Shown here: piece after piece, positions 1 through 5,764 of the stretch
Layout: each line of letters starts with the position of its first letter
How positions within the stretch are numbered: the stretch's first letter is position 1
Source: CAYJFQ01 sp964369955
GTDB taxonomy: Bacteria; Bacillota_I; Bacilli_A; Erysipelotrichales; Erysipelotrichaceae
Assembly: GCA_964369955.1 (NCBI GenBank)
Contig: CAYJFQ010000024.1
Location: 1 to 6,402, forward strand
DNA length: 6,402 nucleotides
Reading direction: 5' to 3'
Made by a program: the position numbers and the translations under genes
The notes under the pieces: generated by a model
The model's input: only the letters and a program-made list of their open reading frames with translations
The model's database searches: none
Told to the model about the DNA's origin: nothing

Positions 1-15
1 AAACGATAAAATTGA

Positions 16-429
16 TTAACGTTTTGAGAATTGTGGAGCTCTTCTCGCACCTTTTAAACCATATTTCTTTCTTTCTTTAGCACGTGGATCACGTGTTAAG
101 AATCCAGCTGTTTTTAGTTTAGGGCGGTAGTCTGCACTAGCTTGTAATAAAGCTCTTGCAATACCATGACGCATAGCGCCTGCTTGACCAGTGTAACCAC
201 CACCGTGTACATTAATATTAACATCAAACTGTTCAACAGTTTCAGTTAATACTAGAGGTGATTTAACGATCATTTTAAGAGTTTCTAATGGTAGGTACTC
301 ATCAAGAGACTTTCCATTAACTACTACATTTCCTTTTCCAGGAGTCAAATAAACTCTAGCTACTGAAGACTTACGTCTACCAGTACCAAGATACATAACT
401 ACATCTTTTTTAACTTGTTTTGCCATCAT
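16..429 (-). CDS. rpsI: 30S ribosomal protein S9
   Basis: S9 is a small-subunit head protein whose C-terminal tail reaches the P-site tRNA. The protein is full length (136-137 residues) and shows the family signatures: GTGRRKSSVARV near residues 15-26, the GGGYTGQAGAMRHGIARAL core at 77-95, and a C-terminal run of FLTRDPR, ERKKYG and the invariant terminal SKR. Two adjacent ATG codons are possible starts, at 429 and 426. The AGGAG at 438-434 lies 4 bases from the first and 7 from the second, so the second (protein beginning MAKQVKK) is better spaced. The gene is the second in an operon with rplM; its ribosome binding site overlaps the rplM stop codon, which suggests translational coupling. 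It ends 15 bases before the window edge, so its terminator is not visible. Confidence 0.98.
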   Translation of the reverse strand: MMAKQVKKDVVMYLGTGRRKSSVARVYLTPGKGNVVVNGKSLDEYLPLETLKMIVKSPLVLTETVEQFDVNINVHGGGYTGQAGAMRHGIARALLQASADYRPKLKTAGFLTRDPRAKERKKYGLKGARRAPQFSKR

Positions 430-436
430 CTATCTC

Positions 437-868
437 CTAGTCCTTGATCTTAAGCTCTACTGGTTTCTGAGCTGCATGAGGATGTTTGTCGCCCTTATAT
501 ACAAATAAGTGCATTCTTTGCTTATCCCCTAAGCGTGTATGAGGAATCATACCGTGAACAGCTTTTTCAACCCATTCAATAGTGTATTTTTCCATCATAG
601 TTCTTGTACTACGAGTTCTTAATCCCCCAGGATACTGAGAGTGACTGTAGTAATTCTTTTTGTCTTGATTAGAAACAACGATTTTGTCCGCATTAATAAT
701 GATTACAAAATCACCAGTATCTACATGAGGTGTAAAAGTTGGTTTATGTTTTCCTCTTAAAACAGTTGCTACCTGAGTAGCTAATCTACCAAGAGTCAAT
801 CCGTTTCCATCAACAACATACCATTGACGTACGACTTCACTTGGCTTTGCCATAGTTGTTTGGCGCAT
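437..868 (-). CDS. rplM: 50S ribosomal protein L13
   Basis: L13 is an early-assembling large-subunit protein that binds 23S rRNA. The 143-residue product has the usual Firmicutes length and landmarks: WYVVDGNGLTLGRLA at 16-30, RGKHKPTFTPHVDTGD at 38-53, YPGGLRTRS at 79-87, and the AVHGMIPH...RMHLFVYKGDKHPHAAQKP block at 103-136. The start at 868 gives the typical N-terminal form with a few residues before MAKPSEV, and a GGAGG at 883-879 lies 10 bases upstream. An internal ATG (residue 6) is less likely because homologues keep the extra residues. It is the first gene of rplM-rpsI. It has its own promoter and a structured leader, so here it is not simply read through from an rpoA-rplQ-truA cluster. 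Confidence 0.98.
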   Translation of the reverse strand: MRQTTMAKPSEVVRQWYVVDGNGLTLGRLATQVATVLRGKHKPTFTPHVDTGDFVIIINADKIVVSNQDKKNYYSHSQYPGGLRTRSTRTMMEKYTIEWVEKAVHGMIPHTRLGDKQRMHLFVYKGDKHPHAAQKPVELKIKD

Positions 869-883
869 AATTTTCTTTCCTCC

Positions 884-924
884 GATTTGTAGTTTCCGGG
901 GCTACAAATGGCATAAAGTGCCAA
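884..924 (-). promoter_or_regulatory. candidate L13 leader (two hairpins before rplM)
   Basis: In mRNA sense the leader folds into two adjacent hairpins. The first is GGCA-CTTTA-TGCC (922-910), extendable by one T-A pair. The second has a perfect 8-bp stem ATTTGTAG/CTACAAAT (909-902 with 892-885) and a 9-base CCCCGGAAA loop. The second stem ends one base before the GGAGG of rplM. An L13 leader that autoregulates rplM-rpsI is known in low-GC Gram-positives; position, size and hairpin layout fit it. I infer that L13 binding would stabilise the structure and reduce expression. I could not align it to the family covariance model. Confidence 0.7.
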
Positions 925-929
925 TTACT

Positions 930-957
930 ATTTTAGCACAAAGAAACTTAAAATCAA
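930..957 (-). promoter_or_regulatory. promoter of rplM-rpsI
   Basis: Reading the minus strand, TTGATT (957-952) is followed after 16 bases by TAAAAT (935-930). A TG one base before the -10 makes it an extended -10 element. Transcription would begin near 923-924, just ahead of the leader hairpins. Confidence 0.7.
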
Positions 958-1013
958 CTATATTTATAATATTTTCATTTAAAAACTAATATTTTATCAA
1001 TCAGTTCTAAAGA

Positions 1014-1045
1014 TAAAAAACCGCACCTAGATTAGATGCGATTTT
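1014..1045 (-). terminator. intrinsic terminator of the penicillin-binding protein gene
   Basis: In mRNA sense an 8-bp stem (CGCATCTA pairing with TAGGTGCG, one G-U pair, 3-base loop; 1040-1022) is followed by G and six T residues (1020-1015). It begins 12 bases after the stop codon. It separates the gene from the rplM promoter. Confidence 0.85.
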
Positions 1046-1051
1046 AATTAT

Positions 1052-4000
1052 TTACGGAGTTACTGGAGGTGTTACATCATCAGTATCAGGATCAACAGGT
1101 GGGTCCACCGGAGGGTCAACAGGTGGGTCAATTGGTGGTTCAGGAGTAATGGGCCCTGGATTAGCGTCAATTGTAAAGCAAGCTAATTCACCAATATCTT
1201 CATTCTTCTTAAAACCATATCCAGCACACACTTGTATTGGTCCAACACTTCCATCTGGTATCTTAATTGTTATTTTTGTTTTTGAGGCAGTAAACTCTTG
1301 TGAGCCAGTAGCCCATGTGATTGTACCTTTGTGAATAACATCGCCTGCATTAGCATATTGATTATTAGGTGCCTCTTCAATCCAATATATTCCATAACTA
1401 TCAGGAGTACTTGGAGTGGCGTTAAAATTAAATTCAGGCATCTCAGGGAAGCTAATTTCATAAGTATCAAAAGCAGTTGAAGTAACTGAAAGTTGAGCTA
1501 AGGCTGGAATGGTTACAAGTTCAGGTAATCCAACAAAACTTACAGCACCATCTTTCGCAAGTCCGTATTTTGAGTCAACACCTTCAAACGGCCTAACAAA
1601 AGGGAAGAAACCACTTGCTACCGATACACCAGAGATACCACTAGGACGCTTATACTCACCTGGTTCATCATTATTAATTTGTAAATAATTTAAGAGACTA
1701 CTATTTATTTTAGTAGGAATGAAATATTGATAAGTTGAATCTTTAAAGTTATTTCCTTTTTCAGCCTTATCAAATCCAGTCCAAGTAGCCATTGAGAAGT
1801 CTGTAGTCGAAGCACAAACCCACTGATCTTTAGTGCCAGTTAAACCTAATTCTTTGCCATCCAGACCCCAATCGGAAGTTCCAGTCTTTCCATATACTGG
1901 GTAATCCTTACGCATATAATAAGTAGAATTGGCCATCCATTGGTCAACATGTTTTCTTAGTAATGAAGCTGTTAACCAAGCAGCTTGTGGCGATAAAGCT
2001 TGATTAGTTTGTGGTCTGACAATAAAATCTTCACGAGTTGGATCTTCAAAATATTCAATTCTAGTAACAGCATGTGGCTCAATCCACAATCCATAATTAA
2101 ACAACATTTGGTAAGCACTGGCCATTTCTAAAGGGCTAGTTTGAAAAGCAGCACCACCAATACCAAGTTGAGTAGAATAATTCTCAACTGTCGCAAAATC
2201 AAAACCGATAGAATTTAAGTATTCAACAATTCGTTCAGGACCAATAGTATCTTCAACACGCTTTAAAGCAACAATAGCAGGTACATTTTGAGAGTAACTA
2301 ATTGCATCTTGAATTGCCATAGGACCCATATAAGTATGGTTCCAGTTATTAACCTTAACTCTTGACCCTGGGTAATAAATCGGAGAATCAAAGACTGTCA
2401 TTCCGGTTGTGTATCCAACATGTTCAAAAGCTAAAGCATAATCTAAGATAGGTTTAATAGCTGACCCTGGTTGTTTCTGCATTTGTGTCGCAAAGTTGAA
2501 AACCCTTTGACCATTATAGAAGCGTCCTGCTCCTAATGCAACAATTTCACCAGTCTCATTTTTAATAACAACACTAGCAGTATCTAATCCTGATTGTAGA
2601 TTAACTTTAATACTAGTTTCATTTGCTTGAATCTTTTCAATTTGTGCTTGAACATCACGATCCATAGCGGTATATATTTTCATTGGCACTTGGTAAGGAT
2701 CTTCACCAGTAAACTTAATAACATCATCAACTACTGTGTCGATATAAGCTTGGAAAGGTACCATCTCTTGGTATTCTTGTTCTTCAATCAATAAATCTTC
2801 AATTTTTATAGCTTTAGCAATTTCTAAATCTATTTCATTAATATAACCATGCATATACATTAAATCTAGAACTTCATTTCTTCTTTCAGTAGCAGCTTCT
2901 AAATTTAAATAAGGATTATAGTAGTTAGGTAAATTAATTACACCAGCTAATAAAGCTGACTCTGTTAATGAAATATCTTCAATTTCTTTTCCAAAGTAAA
3001 AGTTAGCAGCCTTTTCAATTCCTCGATAAGGCCCACCGTAATTATTTTGATTTACATAATTTTCAAAAATTGTTTTCTTATCAACTAAGCTAGTAGCTTT
3101 AATTGATAAGAATATTTCTTGGATTTTTCTTTCGATCGACTTAACAGCTCCACCAGATCCATCTTCAACAAAATAGCTATTCTTAATCAACTGCATTGTG
3201 AATGTCGAGCCACCTTGAGAAAACTCACCACTCTCAACATTATTAATCGCAGCCATTAGAAATCTCGGAACATCAAATCCATTATGAACAAAGAAACGAG
3301 AATCCTCAATTGAGACAAAAGCATCGACTACTGTTTGAGGAAGATCGTCATAAGAAATATTTTGTCTTATTTCTAATCCTAATTCTCCAATAACTTCACC
3401 ATTCATATCATAAATGATTGAAGAAGATTTAGGTTTTAAGCTAATTAAATCTAAAATTGGAACATCAGCTGCAAGATTACTCACATATAACATAAACCCA
3501 CTTCCAGCTAACATTGAAATTACTAAGACACCAATTAAACTATAAGATAATATTTTTCTTAGTAACGATTTCTTTGGTTTCTTTTTGATCCCTAGTTTTG
3601 GTGAAAAGTCATTATCCTCAAGTTGTTTTTCATTATCAACATCAGTTTTAAAATCTATAGTTTCGGTCTCTTCAATCTTTATTTTTTCTTCAACATTTCT
3701 CTCAAGTTTTGCCTCTTCATCTTTTGGAAGTGTTATAGGATTAATTTCAGGTTTGATTTCTTCTGTTTGAGTTTCTAGACCTCCAGATTCATTATTAACT
3801 TTTTCTTCAGCCTTGATGTCAACTTCTTTTTCTTCAATCTTTGAATGAATATTCGATTCAACTTCAGATTGTTTCTTTTCTTCAATGACTATATCTTCGT
3901 TAACAAGATTTGAAGCATCTATTTCAACCACTTCTGGTTTAACTACTTTAGAAGTGGTTTTCTTAGTTTTATTAGAAGCTTGTTTTTTTGTTGTTGTGCT

Positions 4001-4162
4001 TTTCTTTTTGGCAGTAGAATCTGTCTTTTTCTTTGGTTTATCATTTGTATTTTTCACAGGTGTTTCTTTTTTGATAGGTGACTTATTCACTGTTTTAGTT
4101 GCGCTAGTTTTTTTCTTACTAGTATCTTTCTTTTTTGCTTTATTTTTTATATTTTCACTCAT
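1052..4162 (-). CDS. class A penicillin-binding protein (PBP1A-type)
   Basis: This is a bifunctional peptidoglycan synthase that polymerises lipid II and cross-links the glycan strands outside the membrane. Of 1036 residues, 1-200 form a cytoplasmic charged extension: 8-70 is rich in Lys/Thr/Ser, about 78-180 in Glu. One membrane helix spans about 204-227 after a basic KKKPKKSLLRK run. The GT51 transglycosylase domain follows, with EDSRFFVHNGFD (catalytic Glu286), GGSTFTMQLIKN at 317-328, RKIQE at 345-349 and the NYGG...YFGK block at 374-392. The transpeptidase domain has S567-A-I-K570, S624-Q-N626 and K759-T-G-T762. Residues about 880-1000 are beta-rich and unassigned, and the tail carries PPID/PPVD repeats. 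An AAGGA lies 7 bases before the start. The N-terminal extension is unusual for the family; the rest is standard. It is transcribed alone and diverges from rpiB. Confidence 0.96.
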   Translation of the reverse strand: MSENIKNKAKKKDTSKKKTSATKTVNKSPIKKETPVKNTNDKPKKKTDSTAKKKSTTTKKQASNKTKKTTSKVVKPEVVEIDASNLVNEDIVIEEKKQSEVESNIHSKIEEKEVDIKAEEKVNNESGGLETQTEEIKPEINPITLPKDEEAKLERNVEEKIKIEETETIDFKTDVDNEKQLEDNDFSPKLGIKKKPKKSLLRKILSYSLIGVLVISMLAGSGFMLYVSNLAADVPILDLISLKPKSSSIIYDMNGEVIGELGLEIRQNISYDDLPQTVVDAFVSIEDSRFFVHNGFDVPRFLMAAINNVESGEFSQGGSTFTMQLIKNSYFVEDGSGGAVKSIERKIQEIFLSIKATSLVDKKTIFENYVNQNNYGGPYRGIEKAANFYFGKEIEDISLTESALLAGVINLPNYYNPYLNLEAATERRNEVLDLMYMHGYINEIDLEIAKAIKIEDLLIEEQEYQEMVPFQAYIDTVVDDVIKFTGEDPYQVPMKIYTAMDRDVQAQIEKIQANETSIKVNLQSGLDTASVVIKNETGEIVALGAGRFYNGQRVFNFATQMQKQPGSAIKPILDYALAFEHVGYTTGMTVFDSPIYYPGSRVKVNNWNHTYMGPMAIQDAISYSQNVPAIVALKRVEDTIGPERIVEYLNSIGFDFATVENYSTQLGIGGAAFQTSPLEMASAYQMLFNYGLWIEPHAVTRIEYFEDPTREDFIVRPQTNQALSPQAAWLTASLLRKHVDQWMANSTYYMRKDYPVYGKTGTSDWGLDGKELGLTGTKDQWVCASTTDFSMATWTGFDKAEKGNNFKDSTYQYFIPTKINSSLLNYLQINNDEPGEYKRPSGISGVSVASGFFPFVRPFEGVDSKYGLAKDGAVSFVGLPELVTIPALAQLSVTSTAFDTYEISFPEMPEFNFNATPSTPDSYGIYWIEEAPNNQYANAGDVIHKGTITWATGSQEFTASKTKITIKIPDGSVGPIQVCAGYGFKKNEDIGELACFTIDANPGPITPEPPIDPPVDPPVDPPVDPDTDDVTPPVTP
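1091..1138 (-). repeat. four 12-bp coding repeats (PPID/PPVD tail)
   Basis: Four tandem 12-base units (1091-1102, 1103-1114, 1115-1126, 1127-1138) encode PPID-PPVD-PPVD-PPVD at residues 1009-1024 of the penicillin-binding protein. The units differ by a few, mostly third-position, bases. Such Pro-rich acidic tails usually act as extended linkers or wall-spanning spacers. Copy number may vary between strains. Confidence 0.85.
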
Positions 4163-4191
4163 ATTAAATTCCTTTGCAATATTATAACACT

Positions 4192-4220
4192 ATTATAATC
4201 ATTTAAACTAAAAATGTATA
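4192..4220 (-). promoter_or_regulatory. promoter of the penicillin-binding protein gene
   Basis: On the minus strand TATACA (4220-4215) and a perfect TATAAT (4197-4192) are separated by 17 bases. Transcription would start near 4185. A second TG-T-TATAAT extended -10 lies 11 bases downstream (4186-4181), so two start sites are possible. Both -10 elements sit in the left arm of the inverted repeat. Confidence 0.6.
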
Positions 4221-4233
4221 ATAGTGTTATAAT
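4217..4233 (+). promoter_or_regulatory. promoter -10 region of the rpiB operon
   Basis: Two TATAAT hexamers lie at 4217-4222 and 4228-4233. The second is preceded by TG one base away (extended -10). The first has only a weak -35 (TTATAA at 4193-4198, 18-base spacing). A start from the first would give a leader of about 22 bases; a start from the second would fall almost on the ribosome binding site. Which one is used is not decided by sequence. Confidence 0.5.
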
Positions 4234-4251
4234 AATGGATGGAGGATTAAT

Positions 4252-4698
4252 ATGAAAATCGGAATAGGAAATGATCATACTGGCTTAGAATTAAAAGCCG
4301 CCATTACTAAACATTTAGAATCTAAAAATTATCAAGTAGTTAACTACGGTACAAACTCAACAGAACCTTATGATTACCCATTAGCAGGTAATAGTGTCGC
4401 AAAAGCAATCCTTAATAAAGAAGTAGACTTAGGAATATTAATTTGTGGAACGGGAATTGGAATAACTCTAGCAGCCAATAAAAACAAAGGAATTAGAGCT
4501 GCGGTAGGATGTGATACATATTCTGCAAAGATGGCAAGAATCCATAATAATTGTCAAATTATTAGTTTTGGCTCAAGAATTGTGGCACCGGTTTATGCAC
4601 TTGAAGTGGTAGATGCATTTTTAGAAGCTGAATTTGGTGGAGATAGACATCAAACACGTGTCGATATGATAACAGCTATAGAGGAAGGTAATCTATGA
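4252..4698 (+). CDS. rpiB: ribose-5-phosphate isomerase B
   Basis: RpiB interconverts ribose 5-phosphate and ribulose 5-phosphate in the non-oxidative pentose phosphate pathway, in the cytoplasm. The 148-residue length is standard. The N-terminal GNDHTGLELK (6-15) is the family phosphate/sugar-binding start. CGTGIGI at 65-71 carries the catalytic Cys65, His98 is the partner acid/base residue, and Arg132 and Arg136 in GGDRHQTRVDMI match the phosphate-binding arginines; all are one residue lower than in the E. coli enzyme. The related LacA/LacB galactose-6-phosphate isomerase subunits are the alternative, but a complete Cys/His/Arg set and no lac context favour RpiB. A GGAGG lies 6 bases before the ATG. 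It is the first gene of a tight operon and overlaps the next by 4 bases (ATGA). Confidence 0.95.
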   Translation: MKIGIGNDHTGLELKAAITKHLESKNYQVVNYGTNSTEPYDYPLAGNSVAKAILNKEVDLGILICGTGIGITLAANKNKGIRAAVGCDTYSAKMARIHNNCQIISFGSRIVAPVYALEVVDAFLEAEFGGDRHQTRVDMITAIEEGNL

Positions 4699-5309
4699 AA
4701 ATATTGTTAATAAACGGTAGCCCGCATAAAGAAGGAACTACATTTAAAGCATTATCAGAAATGGCAAACACTCTAGAAAAAGAAGGGATAGAAACTGAAA
4801 TTTTTCATATCGGAAACAAGCCTATCCAAAGTTGTCAATCTTGTGGGTACTGCTTTAAAGAGAAAAAAGGTTGCGTTTTTCAAGATGGAGTTAACACAGT
4901 CTATGATAATGCAGATCAATATGACGGGTTTGTTTTTGGAAGTCCAGTACACTATGCGGGAATTAGTGGTGCGATGAAATGTTTTTTAGATCGTTTATTT
5001 TATGCAGGGAGCAGAAAATTTGCCTACAAACCATGCGCAGTAGTGGTATGCGCTAGAAGAGCGGGAACAACAGCAGCTCTTGAACAATTGAATAAATATC
5101 CAGTAATCAGTAATATGTTGCTAGTCGGATCACAATACTGGCCAATGGCTTTTGGGGCTCAAAAAGATGATATCTATCAAGACAATGAAGGTCTGCAAAT
5201 CATGAGAACTATGGCTAAATCACTTGCGTGGAGTGTTAAATCTATCGAAATTGCTAACATAGAAAAACCAGAGATAGAGAAAAAAGAATGGACTAACTTT
5301 ATCCGATGA
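4695..5309 (+). CDS. flavodoxin-fold NAD(P)H-dependent FMN reductase, iron-sulfur flavoprotein type
   Basis: The 204-residue protein has the flavodoxin-like fold of the NADPH-dependent FMN reductase family. An N-terminal beta strand leads to GSPHKEGTT (8-16), the FMN phosphate loop. GSPVHYAGISGAMKCFLDRL (82-101) is the conserved second flavin loop and helix. A compact cysteine motif lies between them: Cys47-x2-Cys50-x2-Cys53-x6-Cys60. In archaeal and clostridial iron-sulfur flavoproteins a motif of this spacing binds a 4Fe-4S cluster. A two-electron redox role is therefore likely, but donor and acceptor cannot be named. The ATG overlaps the rpiB stop (ATGA), and AAGG lies 6 bases upstream. 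The last base triplet overlaps the next start. Family assignment is firm; the cluster is an inference. Confidence 0.88.
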   Translation: MKILLINGSPHKEGTTFKALSEMANTLEKEGIETEIFHIGNKPIQSCQSCGYCFKEKKGCVFQDGVNTVYDNADQYDGFVFGSPVHYAGISGAMKCFLDRLFYAGSRKFAYKPCAVVVCARRAGTTAALEQLNKYPVISNMLLVGSQYWPMAFGAQKDDIYQDNEGLQIMRTMAKSLAWSVKSIEIANIEKPEIEKKEWTNFIR

Positions 5310-5554
5310 TTCAATTTAAGGGGATGTACGCAAAAATTGACTTACATGGATACAGCGAAATAGAAGCTAAAGTTTATTTGGATCAAATGTTGTCAACATT
5401 ACCAAAACACATTATTGAAGTAACGGTTGCTCACGGATATCGTTCAGGCAACGTTCTTCAAACGTTAGTAAGAAAAAAATACAATAATAAAATCGTTAAA
5501 CGAAAGATGATTTCTACTAACCCAGGAGAGACAATTTACTTAATCAATAAATAA
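5306..5554 (+). CDS. stand-alone Smr-domain protein
   Basis: The 82 residues are almost entirely one Smr domain, the small module at the C terminus of MutS2 with nuclease activity on branched DNA or RNA in several homologues. Marks are IDLHGYSEIEA (11-21; the usual LDLHG), HGYRSGNVLQTLVRK (43-57; the HGxGxGxL block with Ser instead of Thr), and the closing GETIYLI (74-80). The ATG overlaps the previous TGA, and no clear ribosome binding site precedes it, so translation is probably coupled. An alternative ATG at 5324 (residue 7) has AAGGGG directly against it, too close to be ideal. The stop codon is immediately followed by a tRNA. What the protein cuts or binds here is unknown. Confidence 0.87.
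   Translation: MIQFKGMYAKIDLHGYSEIEAKVYLDQMLSTLPKHIIEVTVAHGYRSGNVLQTLVRKKYNNKIVKRKMISTNPGETIYLINK
5457..5485 (+). promoter_or_regulatory. possible internal promoter for the tRNA
   Basis: Inside smr, TTCAAA (5457-5462) and TACAAT (5480-5485) are 17 bases apart. A start near 5492 would give the tRNA a 60-base leader independent of rpiB. Matches of this quality arise by chance in AT-rich DNA, so this is a weak call. Confidence 0.25.
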
Positions 5555-5630
5555 GTGCTTGTGGCGTAATGGATAACGCATTTGGTTCCGATCCAAAAGA
5601 TTGCAGGTTCGAGCCCTGTCAAGCATACCA
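5555..5630 (+). tRNA. tRNA-Arg(CCG)
   Basis: A complete 76-base cloverleaf with encoded CCA (5628-5630). The acceptor stem GTGCTTG/CAAGCAT has six Watson-Crick pairs and a G1-U72 wobble. The D stem is GCGT/ACGC with GG in the loop. The anticodon stem is TTTGG/CCAAA with loop TTCCGAT, anticodon CCG at 5588-5590, reading arginine CGG. The T stem is GCAGG/CCTGT with loop TTCGAGC. G1 is the base right after the smr stop codon, so this gene lacks a spacer and is probably cut from the operon transcript by RNase P. Confidence 0.95.
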
Positions 5631-5638
5631 AAAAATTC

Positions 5639-5677
5639 AGTGTTTAAACCATTTTGAAGGTTTAAACACTTTTTTAT
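5639..5677 (+). terminator. strong intrinsic terminator after the tRNA
   Basis: A perfect 12-bp stem AGTGTTTAAACC/GGTTTAAACACT (5639-5650 with 5659-5670), an 8-base loop and a T-rich tract starting at 5670. Six A residues before the stem mean it could also work in the opposite direction, though no gene points that way here. It ends the rpiB operon. Confidence 0.92.
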
Positions 5678-5690
5678 TTATTAAATTATT

Positions 5691-5708
5691 TGTAAAGTTA
5701 ACTTGACA
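5691..5708. promoter_or_regulatory. operator copy 1 (over the -35)
   Basis: TGTAAAGTTAACTTGACA is a dyad TGTAAAG-N4-CTTGACA, one base off perfect symmetry. The odd base creates the TTGACA -35 hexamer at 5703-5708. It matches operator copy 2 at both half-sites (14 half-site bases, one difference). A repressor bound here would block the -35. Confidence 0.65.
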
Positions 5709-5731
5709 TAATTTCATTCATATAATATAGT
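5703..5731 (+). promoter_or_regulatory. promoter of the XRE regulator operon
   Basis: A perfect TTGACA (5703-5708) and TATAGT (5726-5731) are 17 bases apart. The start would fall near 5738, inside operator copy 2. The nearby TATAAT at 5721-5726 is only 12 bases from the -35 and is less likely to be used with it. Confidence 0.8.
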
Positions 5732-5733
5732 TA

Positions 5734-5757
5734 TGTTGTAAAGGTACCTTTACAACA
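5734..5757. promoter_or_regulatory. operator copy 2 (24-bp perfect palindrome at the start site)
   Basis: The half-site TGTTGTAAAGGT (5734-5745) is followed directly by its reverse complement. The core TGTAAAG-GTAC-CTTTACA (5737-5754) is shared with copy 1. Centres of the two copies are 46 bases apart. Position over the predicted +1, just after the -10, is typical for a repressor site, most simply that of the XRE protein encoded next. Confidence 0.8.
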
Positions 5758-5764
5758 CTACAAT

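Larger units (their letters stand above)
4180..4234. repeat. 18-bp perfect inverted repeat between divergent genes
   Basis: TATTATAACACTATTATA at 4180-4197 is the exact reverse complement of 4217-4234, with a 19-base spacer. Each arm holds two TATAAT elements reading outward, toward the penicillin-binding protein gene on the left and rpiB on the right. The left arm region (4181-4199) is also itself a dyad, ATTATAA-N5-TTATAAT. The symmetry may mean paired operator sites for one regulator, or two duplicated -10 regions. No regulator gene in the window is clearly linked to it. Confidence 0.75.

Noticed and set aside
1..24. Weak hairpin AAACG...CGTTT around the rpsI stop as a terminator
   Set aside because: Short stem with a mismatch, stop codon inside it, and no visible T tract because the window ends.
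1091..1138. Tandem repeat as a CRISPR-like array
   Set aside because: Units are 12 bp, contiguous, in frame and encode PPVD; there are no spacers.
1149..1334. Open frame on the plus strand inside the penicillin-binding protein gene
   Set aside because: No ribosome binding site and no recognisable domain; it lies antisense to a well-supported coding region.
1270..1470. Second minus-strand frame inside the penicillin-binding protein gene
   Set aside because: Overlaps the confirmed frame entirely; composition is that of an out-of-frame reading.
3585..4187. Plus-strand frames rich in Ser, Phe and Val opposite the charged extension
   Set aside because: They are the complement of Lys- and Glu-rich codons, which produce Phe/Leu/Ser-rich shadows that mimic membrane proteins.
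4696..5309. Mycoplasma-type code with TGA as tryptophan
   Set aside because: TGA ends rpiB and the flavoprotein at well-placed ATGA overlaps, and tryptophans are TGG throughout.
5703..5726. TTGACA paired with TATAAT at 5721
   Set aside because: Spacing is 12 bases, too short; TATAGT at 5726 gives 17.
5603..5760. Integration (att) site at the tRNA-Arg 3' end
   Set aside because: No repeat of the tRNA 3' end and no integrase gene is present in the window.
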